Source of the DNA: Mycobacterium sp. JS623
Lineage (GTDB): Bacteria; Actinomycetota; Actinomycetes; Mycobacteriales; Mycobacteriaceae
Direction of reading: 5' to 3'
Assembly (NCBI RefSeq): GCF_000328565.1
Contig: NC_019966.1
Span: 4,836,001 to 4,900,000, forward strand
DNA: 64,000 bases
Below, one piece after another: positions 1-8,454 of this stretch (positions are counted from its first letter, which is position 1; every line of letters starts with the position of its first letter). The position numbers and the translations under genes were made by a program. The notes below the pieces were generated by a model that was given only the letters and a program-made list of their open reading frames with translations, was not told where the DNA came from and did no database searches.

Positions 1-875
1 CCACCGGAGCCGGGCAGAGCCGCCGCCTTCACCATGCCCGAGCCGCCACCCGCACCGGAGCCGCCCGCGAGCGGATGATTGGAGAACGAGGAAAACGGCA
101 GACCCGCGGCACCCAGGGAATCCGCCTTGCCGCCGGAACCGAACATCGAGGTCAGCTGTTGCAGAGGCTGAGACAACTGCTGCAGTTGCTGACCCATCTG
201 CTGAGGCACAGCCATCACCGCCTGGCCGAGCTGCATCGGGAGCTGTGTGGCCATCGACCCCATCTGGCTTATCATCTGCATCGCCTGCTGGGAGCCCTGC
301 CCGGCCTGTTTCGAGGCCTCCTCGGTGGTGTCCTTGGCTTCCTTCCCGCCCGACACAGGCGGAGCCCCGGCGAACGGAATGCTCGGGGGCACGCCGAGGG
401 TGTTGGCGAGTTCGGTCGTGTGGGCCGTCATGTTGGCGATGTTCTGCGACAGCCCCATCTTGATGCGGCTCTGCACCAGCTCCTGGGTGTTACTGAAGGG
501 CATCGCCGAGAGCGCTTCGCACTCGTGCTGGACCTCTTGGGCGATCGTGTTGGCCAGCATCTTCGCCTTGACGACGGTGGCTTCCATGGCGCGCAGCTTC
601 CCCGCGACGGCGGCGGCGTGTGCGGCGTTGGCCTCGTGACCGCCGATGATCGACGTGGCCTCACCCGTCGCCGCCAGCGACCCGGCGCCCTCCCAGACGT
701 CGGACAGCTTCATCAGCTGGCCCTGCTGCTGGGGCACGATCGAGCCGGTGATTTTGGCGGCCAACGCCTCGAACTTTGCGGCCGCGGCGGCCAGCATCTC
801 CTCGTCGACATTCGGCCAGCCAGGGCCCATCACCGTCTGCGACCCATATGGGCTCTTGTCGGGTGGGATCGGCAT
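1..875 (-). CDS. PPE/EspB-like ESX secretion substrate (partial, 3' end outside window)
   Basis: The open frame reads leftward from an ATG at 875 and leaves the window after about 291 codons. The N-terminal part is helical and Ala-rich with a WEG tripeptide (VWEGAGS, about residues 60-66), as in the WxG turn of PPE and EspB proteins. The middle is Gln/Met-rich, the tail Gly/Ser-rich, and near the edge it reads VKAAALPGSGG, like the C-terminal regions of ESX substrates. There is no Sec signal, as expected for type VII export. The exact family is uncertain: a PPE-domain protein is the safest name, EspB-like an alternative. No PE partner is visible, because upstream lies an ABC-F gene on the same strand. 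Confidence 0.6.
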   Translation of the reverse strand, partial: MPIPPDKSPYGSQTVMGPGWPNVDEEMLAAAAAKFEALAAKITGSIVPQQQGQLMKLSDVWEGAGSLAATGEATSIIGGHEANAAHAAAVAGKLRAMEATVVKAKMLANTIAQEVQHECEALSAMPFSNTQELVQSRIKMGLSQNIANMTAHTTELANTLGVPPSIPFAGAPPVSGGKEAKDTTEEASKQAGQGSQQAMQMISQMGSMATQLPMQLGQAVMAVPQQMGQQLQQLSQPLQQLTSMFGSGGKADSLGAAGLPFSSFSNHPLAGGSGAGGGSGMVKAAALPGSG

Positions 876-914
876 GCCATACAAATTACCGTGCCCCCGC
901 TAGCTGTCGGTCCG

Positions 915-2525
915 CTAAATTGCCGCCAACCTGCCCTCCGACAGCCGTAGCCGACGCCGGATGCCGATATCGGCGAGGAACCGCTCGTCGTGGCTGACCA
1001 CGACAAACGCGCCCTGGTATGCGTTGAGCGCGGCCTCGAGTTGATCGACGCTGACCAAGTCCAGGTTGTTGGTCGGCTCGTCGAGCAGCAACAACTGCGG
1101 CGCGGGTTCGGCGTGCAACACGCAGACCAACGTGGCGCGCAGCCGCTCACCGCCGGACAGAGCCGCCACCGGAAGGTGAATTCGATTGCTGCTGAACAGG
1201 AATTGGGCCAGCAGATGCATGCGACGGGTGTGGGTCAGGCTGGGCGCGTACACGGCCAGGCTCTCTGCGACGGTGCGGTCGGGATCGAGCAGATCCAGCC
1301 GTTGCGAAAGGTACGCGATACGGCCTTCGGCGCGCTGCAGCGTGCCCGCATCCGGCTGCAGGTCGCCGCTCATGACGCGCATCAGCGTCGACTTGCCCGC
1401 GCCGTTGGGACCGCTGAGCGCGATCCGTTCGGGACCGCGGATGTTCAGGTCGATGCCGTTGTCGGCGAACAGCTTTCGACCACCGCGGCAGACCTGAAGA
1501 CCCTCCGCCCGAAACACGGTGCGCCCGGACGGCACGCTGGTGTCCGGCAGTTCGAGCACGATGATCGCGTCGTCGCGAAGGGCCCGTTCGGCGTCGTCGA
1601 GCTGAGATTGCGCCTCGGTGACTCGTTTGGCGTGCACGTCATCGGATTTGCCCGCCGACTCCTGGGCGTCGCGCTTCAACTTGCCTGCGACGATCTTCGG
1701 CAGCCCGGCGTTCTTCAGGTTGCGCGCCGCGGTGCTCGACCGTCGGGCCGCCCGCTCGCGGGCCTCCTGCCGCTCGCGCTTTTCGCGCTTGAGAAGCTGC
1801 TCGGCGTTGCGCAGGTTCGCCTCGGCGACCTGCTGCGCTTCGGCCACCGCGTGTTGATAAGACGTGAAATTGCCTCCGTAGAACAGCATTTCGCCGCGAT
1901 ACAGTTCGGCAATGCGGTCCATTCGGTCGAGAAGTACACGGTCGTGACTGACCAGCAGCAGGCACCCCGGAAAGTCATCCAGCGCGTCGTAAAGCCGATG
2001 CCGCGCGTCGACATCCAGGTTGTTGGTCGGCTCGTCGAGCAACAACACCTCTGGTCGCTTGAGCAGCTGTGCGGCCAAGCCGAGGGACACCACTTCACCG
2101 CCGGACAACGACCCAAGTCGTCGATGAAAACCGATGTGGCCCAACCCAAGACGGTCGAGCTGGGCGCGGGTGCGCTCTTCGATGTCCCAATCGTCGCCGA
2201 TGGCCGCGAAGACGTCCTCGTCGGCGTTACCGGCCTCCAACGCCGCGAGGGCATCCAGCACACCGGCGACGCCCAGCACATCGGCCACGCTTCGATCCGC
2301 GACGAACGGCAGCGTCTGCGGCAGGTACCCGAGAATGCCAGCCACGGTGATCGTGCCTGCGGTAGGCGGGTATTCGCCGGCAATTAACTTGAGCAGCGTG
2401 CTCTTACCCGCGCCGTTGGGTGCAACGAGCCCGGTGCGGCCGTCGCCGACCGTGAACGACAAGTCGGTGAACAGCGGCGTGTCATCGGGCCAGGAAAAAG
2501 ACAGATTCGAACAAGTAATAGACAT
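915..2525 (-). CDS. ABC-F family ATPase (ribosome-acting type, no membrane domain)
   Basis: Two ATP-binding cassettes lie on one 536-aa chain with no membrane segments, the ABC-F layout. Cassette 1 has Walker A APNGAGKST, signature LSGGE and Walker B LLLLDEPTNNLD. Cassette 2 has GPNGAGKST, LSGGE and LLLLDEPTNNLD. A charged Arg/Lys/Glu-rich linker of roughly 80 residues joins them. ABC-F proteins bind the ribosomal E site and act in translation control or antibiotic protection; which applies cannot be told here. The ATG at 2525 (MSITCSNLSF) is preferred because the 17 residues upstream in frame lack family character. No leader peptide or attenuator is obvious in the 78 bases before dapE. Confidence 0.85.
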   Translation of the reverse strand: MSITCSNLSFSWPDDTPLFTDLSFTVGDGRTGLVAPNGAGKSTLLKLIAGEYPPTAGTITVAGILGYLPQTLPFVADRSVADVLGVAGVLDALAALEAGNADEDVFAAIGDDWDIEERTRAQLDRLGLGHIGFHRRLGSLSGGEVVSLGLAAQLLKRPEVLLLDEPTNNLDVDARHRLYDALDDFPGCLLLVSHDRVLLDRMDRIAELYRGEMLFYGGNFTSYQHAVAEAQQVAEANLRNAEQLLKREKRERQEARERAARRSSTAARNLKNAGLPKIVAGKLKRDAQESAGKSDDVHAKRVTEAQSQLDDAERALRDDAIIVLELPDTSVPSGRTVFRAEGLQVCRGGRKLFADNGIDLNIRGPERIALSGPNGAGKSTLMRVMSGDLQPDAGTLQRAEGRIAYLSQRLDLLDPDRTVAESLAVYAPSLTHTRRMHLLAQFLFSSNRIHLPVAALSGGERLRATLVCVLHAEPAPQLLLLDEPTNNLDLVSVDQLEAALNAYQGAFVVVSHDERFLADIGIRRRLRLSEGRLAAI

Positions 2526-2603
2526 GCGAGAGAGCTCTCGTGAATAGACGACGGGGGAACGAAGTCCGGGTCTCACCGCATGTGTCCCAGGGTAGGCACC
2601 CCG

Positions 2604-3671
2604 TCAAGCGGTTAAGTATCTCCGCAGCATGTCGGTCGCGGCGGTGATCGCGGCCACCTCGACGCGCTCGTCGGCGCGATGCGCGAGGTTGGGGTCGCCG
2701 GGTCCGTAGTTGACCGCCGGAATGCCAAGTGCTGCAAAGCGAGCGACGTCGGTCCAGCCGTACTTGGCGCGCACTTGTCCGCCTGCCGCGTCGACGAGCG
2801 CGGCGGCCGCGGGCTTGGTCAGCCCGGGCAGCGCGCCGGCGGCGGAGTCGGTCAATTCGATTTCCACGTCGAGCCCGTCAAGCACCCCGTGAACGTGCTG
2901 CAACGCCTGCTCGACGCTGCGGTCGGGGGCGAAGCGAAAATTCACGGTCACCGACGCCGCGTCGGGAATGACGTTACCTGCGATGCCGCCGTCGATGCGC
3001 ACCGCCGATAACCCCTCGCGGTAGGTGCAGCCGTCGATGTCGACGCTGCGCGCTTGATACGTCTTCAGCCGGGCCAGCACGTCGCCGAGTTTGTGAATTG
3101 CATTGTCGCCCAACCAGGATCGCGCGGAGTGCGCCCGGGTTCCTGCGGCGCTGACGACGACGCGCAGCGTGCCCTGACAACCCGCCTCGATGAACCCGCC
3201 CGACGGCTCGCCGAGGATGGCGACGTCGGCCTGCAGCCAGCCCGGCAGCTCGCGCTCGATGCGGCCAAGACCGTTGGCGGCCGATTCGATCTCTTCGCAG
3301 TCATACATCACCAGCGTGATGTCGTGGGCGAGGTCTTCGACGGTCGCGGCCAGGTGAAGGAACACTGCGTCGCCTGACTTCATGTCCGAGGTGCCGCAGC
3401 CGTGCAGTTCACCGCCGCCGAATCTGCTGGGCAGGTTGTCGGCGGCAGGAACGGTGTCGGTGTGGCCTGCGAGCAGCACCCGCGAGGGCAGGCCGCGGCT
3501 GGTGCGGGCCAGCACGGCGTCGCCATTGCGGATGACCTCGAAGTCGCTGGCCTGCTCGCGCAGCGCGGCCTCGATCTCGTCGGCGATGCGCTGCTCCTGC
3601 CGCGATTCGCTGGGGATGTCCACCAGCGCCGCGGTCAGCGCGACGGGGTCGCCCCGTAAGTCCAGGCCCAC
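2604..3671 (-). CDS. dapE: succinyl-diaminopimelate desuccinylase
   Basis: M20 zinc peptidase-type enzyme that hydrolyses N-succinyl-LL-diaminopimelate in the lysine and peptidoglycan precursor pathway. The 355-aa product aligns from memory over its whole length with mycobacterial DapE. Metal-site motifs visible are [17 protein letters not shown] and [15 protein letters not shown], with a late conserved LAHRADERV. The GTG at 3671 (VGLDLRGDP) is chosen because homologues begin at this point; the open frame extends 88 codons further but overlaps dapD on the other strand. It is divergent from dapD, 34 bases away. A second diaminopimelate-pathway gene, dapC, lies at 26.9 kb. Confidence 0.95.
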   Translation of the reverse strand: MGLDLRGDPVALTAALVDIPSESRQEQRIADEIEAALREQASDFEVIRNGDAVLARTSRGLPSRVLLAGHTDTVPAADNLPSRFGGGELHGCGTSDMKSGDAVFLHLAATVEDLAHDITLVMYDCEEIESAANGLGRIERELPGWLQADVAILGEPSGGFIEAGCQGTLRVVVSAAGTRAHSARSWLGDNAIHKLGDVLARLKTYQARSVDIDGCTYREGLSAVRIDGGIAGNVIPDAASVTVNFRFAPDRSVEQALQHVHGVLDGLDVEIELTDSAAGALPGLTKPAAAALVDAAGGQVRAKYGWTDVARFAALGIPAVNYGPGDPNLAHRADERVEVAAITAATDMLRRYLTA

Positions 3672-3705
3672 AACGTTCGAGGTTAGTCGAGTAGCCTTTG
3701 GCGAC
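3672..3705. promoter_or_regulatory. back-to-back dapE/dapD promoter region, probably leaderless on both sides
   Basis: Only 34 bases separate the two GTG starts. On the plus strand TAGCCT (3692-3697) lies 8 bases before the dapD GTG. On the minus strand TAACCT (3685-3680) lies 8 bases before the dapE GTG. Both are plausible -10 hexamers, and this spacing would place transcription starts at or next to the start codons, as in leaderless mycobacterial mRNAs. No Shine-Dalgarno sequence is seen for either gene. Functional assignment is inference. Confidence 0.5.
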
Positions 3706-4650
3706 GTGACATCTGCAGCAGGCGTCGGCCTGGCGACCATCGCCGCCGACGGTTCCGTCCTCGACACCTGGTTTCCTTCGCCCGAACTCGGCGCCGACGG
3801 CCCGGCGGGCACCGTGCGCCTGTCGGTCGCCGAGGTGCCGCCGGAGCTTGCGGAGCTGGCCGGCCCCGACGAGGACCGTGGTGTCGAGACAGTGGTGGTG
3901 CGCACGACGATCGCGTCGCTGGACGACAAGGCCACCGATGCCTACGACGCCTATCTGCGGTTGCACCTGCTTTCGCACCGGCTGGTCGCCCCCCACGGGC
4001 TGAACGCCGATGGATTTTTCGGCGTGCTGACCAACGTCGTGTGGACCAACTACGGCCCCTGTGCGGTCGAGGGCTTCGAGGTGGTGCGGGCCCGGCTACG
4101 CCGCCGCGGTCGGGTGACCGTCTACGGCATCGACAAGTTCCCGCGGATGGTCGACTACGTGGTGCCCTCCGGCGTAAGGATCGCCGACGCCGACAGGGTC
4201 CGGCTGGGTGCGCACCTGGCGCCGGGCACGACGGTCATGCACGAGGGCTTCGTCAACTTCAATGCCGGCACGCTGGGCAGCTCGATGGTCGAGGGCCGCA
4301 TCTCGGCGGGCGTGGTGGTCGGCGACGGCTCGGACGTCGGCGGCGGCGCGTCGATCATGGGCACGCTGTCAGGCGGCGGCACCGAGGTGAACTCGATCGG
4401 CGAGCGTTGTCTGCTCGGCGCCAACGCCGGGCTCGGCATATCGCTTGGCGACGACTGCGTCGTCGAGGCCGGCCTGTACGTCACCGCCGGGACCAAGGTG
4501 GTCACCGCCGACGGCGAGACCGTCAAGGCCCTCGAGCTGTCCGGCGCCAGCAACCTGCTGTTCCGGCGCAACTCGCTGTCCGGTGCGGTCGAGGTCGTCA
4601 AGCGCGACGGCACCGGCATCACGCTGAACGAAGCCCTGCACCAGAACTAA
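3706..4650 (+). CDS. dapD: tetrahydrodipicolinate N-succinyltransferase
   Basis: Transfers succinyl from succinyl-CoA to tetrahydrodipicolinate, the step that commits to the succinylase branch of diaminopimelate synthesis. The 314-aa product matches remembered mycobacterial DapD (317 aa) closely, including the left-handed beta-helix block with repeats such as [30 protein letters not shown] and [16 protein letters not shown]. The GTG at 3706 ([17 protein letters not shown]) matches the family start; an upstream extension of 108 codons would run through dapE. The divergent pairing with dapE gives the transferase and desuccinylase one shared control region. Confidence 0.95.
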   Translation: MTSAAGVGLATIAADGSVLDTWFPSPELGADGPAGTVRLSVAEVPPELAELAGPDEDRGVETVVVRTTIASLDDKATDAYDAYLRLHLLSHRLVAPHGLNADGFFGVLTNVVWTNYGPCAVEGFEVVRARLRRRGRVTVYGIDKFPRMVDYVVPSGVRIADADRVRLGAHLAPGTTVMHEGFVNFNAGTLGSSMVEGRISAGVVVGDGSDVGGGASIMGTLSGGGTEVNSIGERCLLGANAGLGISLGDDCVVEAGLYVTAGTKVVTADGETVKALELSGASNLLFRRNSLSGAVEVVKRDGTGITLNEALHQN

Positions 4651-4655
4651 CTACC

Positions 4656-4716
4656 GCGAGCGTGCGTGTCTGCGCCCCGACACGCCGCAATTTGCGTGCA
4701 TTTTGCGCACGCTCGT
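4656..4716. repeat. dispersed palindromic element, copy 1 (CGACACGCCG core)
   Basis: Perfect 10-bp arms CGAGCGTGCG (4657-4666) and CGCACGCTCG (4706-4715) flank a 39-base interior containing CCGACACGCCGC and CATTTTG. The interior is nearly identical, in reverse orientation, to that of the element at 9010-9074. It lies between two genes in the same direction (dapD and the glycosyltransferase). It could terminate dapD transcripts, but it has no T-tract. Confidence 0.7.
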
Positions 4717-4755
4717 CACGCACCGAACGTGCGATGACGGGCGTAAGTTTCGATC

Positions 4756-6033
4756 ATGAACCAGCCGACCGTCGCACTGTTTCCCGAACCCGGCGCGTGG
4801 GGGCCGACCAACAACCTCGTTGCCCTCGGGAATCACCTGCAGGAGCGGGGTATCCGCACGGTCTTCGTCGTCGAAGAATCATTCGAAGGTGAGCTCGCTG
4901 CACGTGGCTTCGAAGAGCGGCTGATGCGGATGGCTGCGCCGCCCGGTGGCGAAGAGGCCGTCGGCGGAGGCTGGGCCGAGTTCGTCCGCGAGACCTCACC
5001 GCAGTTTCGCAGGCCGACCATCGAACAGCTGGAGACGGTGACCGCGCCCATCTGGGCCGAATTCGTCGACGGCGCCGAGTATTCGCACGACAGGCTCACC
5101 GAAATCTGGAACGAACTGCAGCCCGACGCCATCGTGCACGACTGCGTCGCCAGCTTCCCGTCCGTGTCGCTGGCCGGCTGTCCGTGGATTCGTGTGGTGT
5201 CGGCCAATCCGCTCGAGGTCACCGACCCCGACATCCCGCCGGTGTTCTCCGGTTACCCGACACGCGACCGACGCGGGTGGGACGAGTTCTGGGTGGAGTA
5301 TCGAAGGTTGACGGATCCGCTTGTCGAGCGGGCGTCGGCGTTTCACCAGCAGTGCGGCGCGCCGCCGTTGCCGGACGGCGAACAGTACGAGTCACCGTAT
5401 CTCAACCTCTACATGTATCCGGCCGAGCTCGACTACCAGCGGTCACGCCCACTCGGTTCGACGTGGCATCGCATCGACACTGCGACCCGCAACTCCGATG
5501 GTGCCTTCGATGTCGCCGAGAAGGTCGGCAGCGACGGCAAGCTGGTGTACCTGTCGCTTGGCAGCCTCGGCTGCATGGACGTGCCGTTGATGCAGCGGGC
5601 GATCGACTCGCTTGATCGGACCCCGCACCGGGTGATCGTCTCGATGGGTCCGCTGCATGATCAGCTCACACTCGGCGACCGGATGTGGGGTGAGCAGTTC
5701 GTTCCGCAGACCGCGATCGTGCCGCAGTGCGACGTGATGATCACGCACGGCGGCAACAACACGGTGGGAGAAGCGTTCACGTTCGGGGTTCCGACGATCG
5801 TGTTGCCGCTGTTCTGGGATCAGTACGACAACGCGCAGCGGATCGACGAATGTGGTTACGGTGTACGGCTTTCCACCTACGAGTTCACCGATGACGAACT
5901 GCACGGTACTATCGACCGACTCGGCAACGATCAGCAGTTGGCCAAACGCCTCGCCGCCGCGTCCAAGCGATTGCAGGTCTCGCCCGGACGTGTGCTGGCC
6001 GCAGATCTGATCGAGAAGGTCGTCCGCAATTAA
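4756..6033 (+). CDS. GT1-family (UGT/MGT-like) glycosyltransferase
   Basis: This 425-aa protein has the two-domain GT-B plan of UDP-glycosyltransferases. A conserved N-terminal start (VALFPEPGAWGPTNN) is followed by a variable acceptor domain and a C-terminal nucleotide-sugar domain. The donor-site block ITHGGNNTVGEAFTFGVPTI and FWDQYDNAQRIDE (about residues 330-370) is the UGT signature region, with the usual HGG. No signal peptide or membrane segment is seen, so it is cytoplasmic. Acceptor and sugar are unknown; lipids, macrolides or xenobiotics are possible. Its stop overlaps the stop of the converging ROK gene by a few bases. Confidence 0.8.
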   Translation: MNQPTVALFPEPGAWGPTNNLVALGNHLQERGIRTVFVVEESFEGELAARGFEERLMRMAAPPGGEEAVGGGWAEFVRETSPQFRRPTIEQLETVTAPIWAEFVDGAEYSHDRLTEIWNELQPDAIVHDCVASFPSVSLAGCPWIRVVSANPLEVTDPDIPPVFSGYPTRDRRGWDEFWVEYRRLTDPLVERASAFHQQCGAPPLPDGEQYESPYLNLYMYPAELDYQRSRPLGSTWHRIDTATRNSDGAFDVAEKVGSDGKLVYLSLGSLGCMDVPLMQRAIDSLDRTPHRVIVSMGPLHDQLTLGDRMWGEQFVPQTAIVPQCDVMITHGGNNTVGEAFTFGVPTIVLPLFWDQYDNAQRIDECGYGVRLSTYEFTDDELHGTIDRLGNDQQLAKRLAAASKRLQVSPGRVLAADLIEKVVRN

Positions 6034-7223
6034 CCACGGTGCAGGCCCACCCATTCCGCCAGTCCTGCCGCAGTGGTGATGTGGTCCAGCGCCAGCGCGA
6101 CGGCACCGTGTAGCGGGCCGTCCTCGCCGTGCTTGGCGTCGCGCACCGGCGGCGGAGAGCTCTTACGGAAAGCCATCAGACCGCCGCGGTATGCATCGTC
6201 GAAGGCGTCCGGCGCTGCGGCGCGCAGTATGGCCGCAACACCACCCAGGGTGACGACCTCAGGATCATGCACATTGACGAAAGCCGCGATACCCCCGCCC
6301 AGTGACGCTGCCACAGCCTCAAAAGCCTTCTGGGTCTTCTTGTCTCGAGTTGGCCGGCCGATCAATTCGTGAACGTATGCGACCGCATCGTCGGGTGGCG
6401 GGTCGCCGAGGTATCTGGCAAGGGCACGTCCGTCGACAGTGAGATCCCAGCAGCCTCGCGCACCACACGGACAGACCAGCTTGGGGTCGCCGAACGGGAC
6501 GTGGCCGTATTCACCCGCTGCACCGTGCAAGCCGACGAGCGGCTCGCCATTGACCACCAGCGTGCCGCCGATGCCTTCGGCGACCATCAGATACAGCGCG
6601 GTGGCGGCCGAACGGGCTGCGCCGGTGCGTACTTCGGCCAATCCCGCCAGCGTCGCGTCGTTACCCAATAGCAGTTCGATACCGGCGCGCGCGGGGACCT
6701 TCTTGGTCAGCACGGAAAGGTCGACGTCATTCCATCCCCGCGGGGTGAACTGTCCGAGCTTGGCTCCGCTGATGGGCCCTGCGGCCGAAACCGCTATTGC
6801 CCTCAGCCGCTTTGACTTTCGCCGGTAGATCGCCGCGATCTCGGTTGCGATAGGCGCGAGCACGGCGTCGAAATCCCCGCCCACATAACCGGCCTGCCCG
6901 ACGACCTGCGGCACACCGTCCAGACCCGCAACGGCCAGCCGCCAATCCGCGGCGCGCAAGTCGACCGCGAGCACGACCGGCCCCTCGACGTGCGGGCCCA
7001 TCACCGTGGTCGGTCTGCCGCGGCCCCGCGCAGGCGCCGGGCTTTCGTCGAGCAGTCGCGCTTGGCGCATCCGTGCGAGCAGCTCGGTGGCCCCGCCGCT
7101 GCCGATGCCGAGGCGCTGCGCCGCGGCCGCTCGGGTGATGCCCGGCTCGGATCGCACCACGCCGATCAGTTGAGCGGCGCTCAACCAGCGCGCATGTGCG
7201 GCTTGCCGCTGCTCCTGTGCCAT
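6030..7223 (-). CDS. ROK-family transcriptional repressor
   Basis: This 397-aa protein has an N-terminal MarR-like winged helix (about residues 15-70, LIGVVRSEPGITRAAAAQRLG) followed by a ROK sugar-kinase-like domain. The ROK zinc site is clear (GHVPFGD followed by CPCGARGCWD). A glycine-rich phosphate loop is weaker, which fits a regulator rather than an active kinase. The ATG at 7223 (MAQEQRQAAHARW) is chosen over a frame extension of 100 codons that overlaps the MFS gene. It is divergent from an MFS transporter, with a perfect palindrome between them, so it probably represses that gene and itself. The inducer is likely a small sugar or derivative. Confidence 0.85.
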   Translation of the reverse strand: MAQEQRQAAHARWLSAAQLIGVVRSEPGITRAAAAQRLGIGSGGATELLARMRQARLLDESPAPARGRGRPTTVMGPHVEGPVVLAVDLRAADWRLAVAGLDGVPQVVGQAGYVGGDFDAVLAPIATEIAAIYRRKSKRLRAIAVSAAGPISGAKLGQFTPRGWNDVDLSVLTKKVPARAGIELLLGNDATLAGLAEVRTGAARSAATALYLMVAEGIGGTLVVNGEPLVGLHGAAGEYGHVPFGDPKLVCPCGARGCWDLTVDGRALARYLGDPPPDDAVAYVHELIGRPTRDKKTQKAFEAVAASLGGGIAAFVNVHDPEVVTLGGVAAILRAAAPDAFDDAYRGGLMAFRKSSPPPVRDAKHGEDGPLHGAVALALDHITTAAGLAEWVGLHRG

Positions 7224-7242
7224 CGCCGGTAGTATTCCACTT

Positions 7243-7269
7243 GAATATACTCGACTGCCGAGTATATTC
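7243..7269. promoter_or_regulatory. ROK operator: perfect 11-5-11 inverted repeat
   Basis: GAATATACTCG (7243-7253), spacer ACTGC, CGAGTATATTC (7259-7269). It lies midway in the 52-base gap between the ROK repressor and the MFS gene. The arms contain TATATT, which can serve as a -10 box in either direction; the rightward one ends about 8 bases before the MFS ATG. Binding would therefore block both promoters. The AT-rich palindrome stands out from its GC-rich surroundings. Confidence 0.75.
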
Positions 7270-7275
7270 GGCGCC

Positions 7276-8454
7276 ATGACGCTAACCGCCGAGCGCGTTC
7301 CGACGGAGGGCCTTCGCGAAAGCCTGCCGGGACTGCTGTCCCTCGCGTTGGCGTCGTTCCTCGCAGTGACGACCGAGGTGTCGATGGTGGGGCTGCTACC
7401 GGACGTCGGCGCCAATTTCAGGGTGTCCGATTCCGTCACCGGCCTGCTGGTGAGCCTGTACGCGGTCATGGTCGCAGCGCTTGCAGTGCCACTGACGTTG
7501 GCGACGGCCCGCTTCGGCCGCAAGCCGCTGCTGCTGACGACACTGCTGGGTTATGCGCTGAGCAACGCGCTCGTCGCCGCGGCACCGGTGTTCATCGTGG
7601 TCGCAATCGGGCGGGCGATCGGGGGTACAACCCACGCGCTGTTCTTCTCGTTGATGATCGGCTATGCGCCCCGACTGGTGTCGCGCGCGCAAGTCGGCCG
7701 GGCGCTCGCGCTGGCAGGTGGCGGTGCGTCCGCGGGCATGGTGCTAGGTGTGCCGTTGGCGACATCGGTGGGCACCGCGGCCGGCTGGCGAGTGTCGTTC
7801 AGCATGTTGGCTGCGCTGTCGATCCTGACGTTCATGCTCGTGAGCAGATTGCTGCCGAGCGTGGGTCACGAGCCGGCAGCGGGCGGTTCCATCCGCGCGG
7901 GCCGCCGCGCGCTCACGGCGGTATCCGCGTCGAATCTGTTCGCATTTCTCGGGCAGTTCACGGTGTACACCTTCGTCAGCGTGCTGTTGCTGTCTAGCGG
8001 AGTCAGTCCCGCATTCGTCGGGCCGATTCTGTTGGCGTGCGGCGCATGTGGGCTGATTTCTTTGTGGTGGGTCGGCAGGCATCTCGACCAAAGACCCAGA
8101 CGAGCCGCCGTGGTGGTGCTGACGATAGTGATCGGCGCAGTCGTCGTACTCGGCAGCACGTGGCCGTCGCTGGTCGCGGTGATCGTTGCGACGGCCGTCT
8201 GGAACGGTGCGTTTGGTGGGTTGCCGTCGATATACCAGGCGTGTGCGGTGCGCACGCACGCGGTTTCGCCGGAGTTGGCGGGCGCATGGGTGAACGCGAC
8301 GGCCAACGCAGGCATCGCCGGTGGCTCGGCGATCGGCGCCGGTCTACTTCAAGTGGCAGGCCTGTCGTCGTTACCGTGGGTTGGCGCATTGCTGATCGGG
8401 GTTGGTCTAGCGTTAGTCATACTGTCCCGCAAGGCATTTCCAGCGAAGGCTTAA
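7276..8454 (+). CDS. MFS transporter, DHA1 (AraJ-like) type
   Basis: The 392-aa sequence contains about twelve hydrophobic segments. The loop between helices 2 and 3 reads RFGRKPLLL, matching the MFS motif GxxxDRxGRR/K. Helices 4 and 5 carry GGTTHALFFSLMIGY and GGGASAGMVLGVPLAT, typical of drug/H+ antiporters and sugar-efflux proteins. The ATG at 7276 begins seven bases after the ROK operator with no leader long enough for a ribosome site, so the transcript may be leaderless. It is the presumed target of the divergent ROK repressor. The substrate is unknown. Confidence 0.85.
   Translation: MTLTAERVPTEGLRESLPGLLSLALASFLAVTTEVSMVGLLPDVGANFRVSDSVTGLLVSLYAVMVAALAVPLTLATARFGRKPLLLTTLLGYALSNALVAAAPVFIVVAIGRAIGGTTHALFFSLMIGYAPRLVSRAQVGRALALAGGGASAGMVLGVPLATSVGTAAGWRVSFSMLAALSILTFMLVSRLLPSVGHEPAAGGSIRAGRRALTAVSASNLFAFLGQFTVYTFVSVLLLSSGVSPAFVGPILLACGACGLISLWWVGRHLDQRPRRAAVVVLTIVIGAVVVLGSTWPSLVAVIVATAVWNGAFGGLPSIYQACAVRTHAVSPELAGAWVNATANAGIAGGSAIGAGLLQVAGLSSLPWVGALLIGVGLALVILSRKAFPAKA

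Noticed and set aside
990..2387. 465-codon open frame on the plus strand opposite the ABC-F gene
   Set aside because: It is the mirror of two well-defined ATP-binding cassettes on the minus strand; its translation is rich in His, Gln and Arg with no domain, as expected of a high-GC shadow frame.
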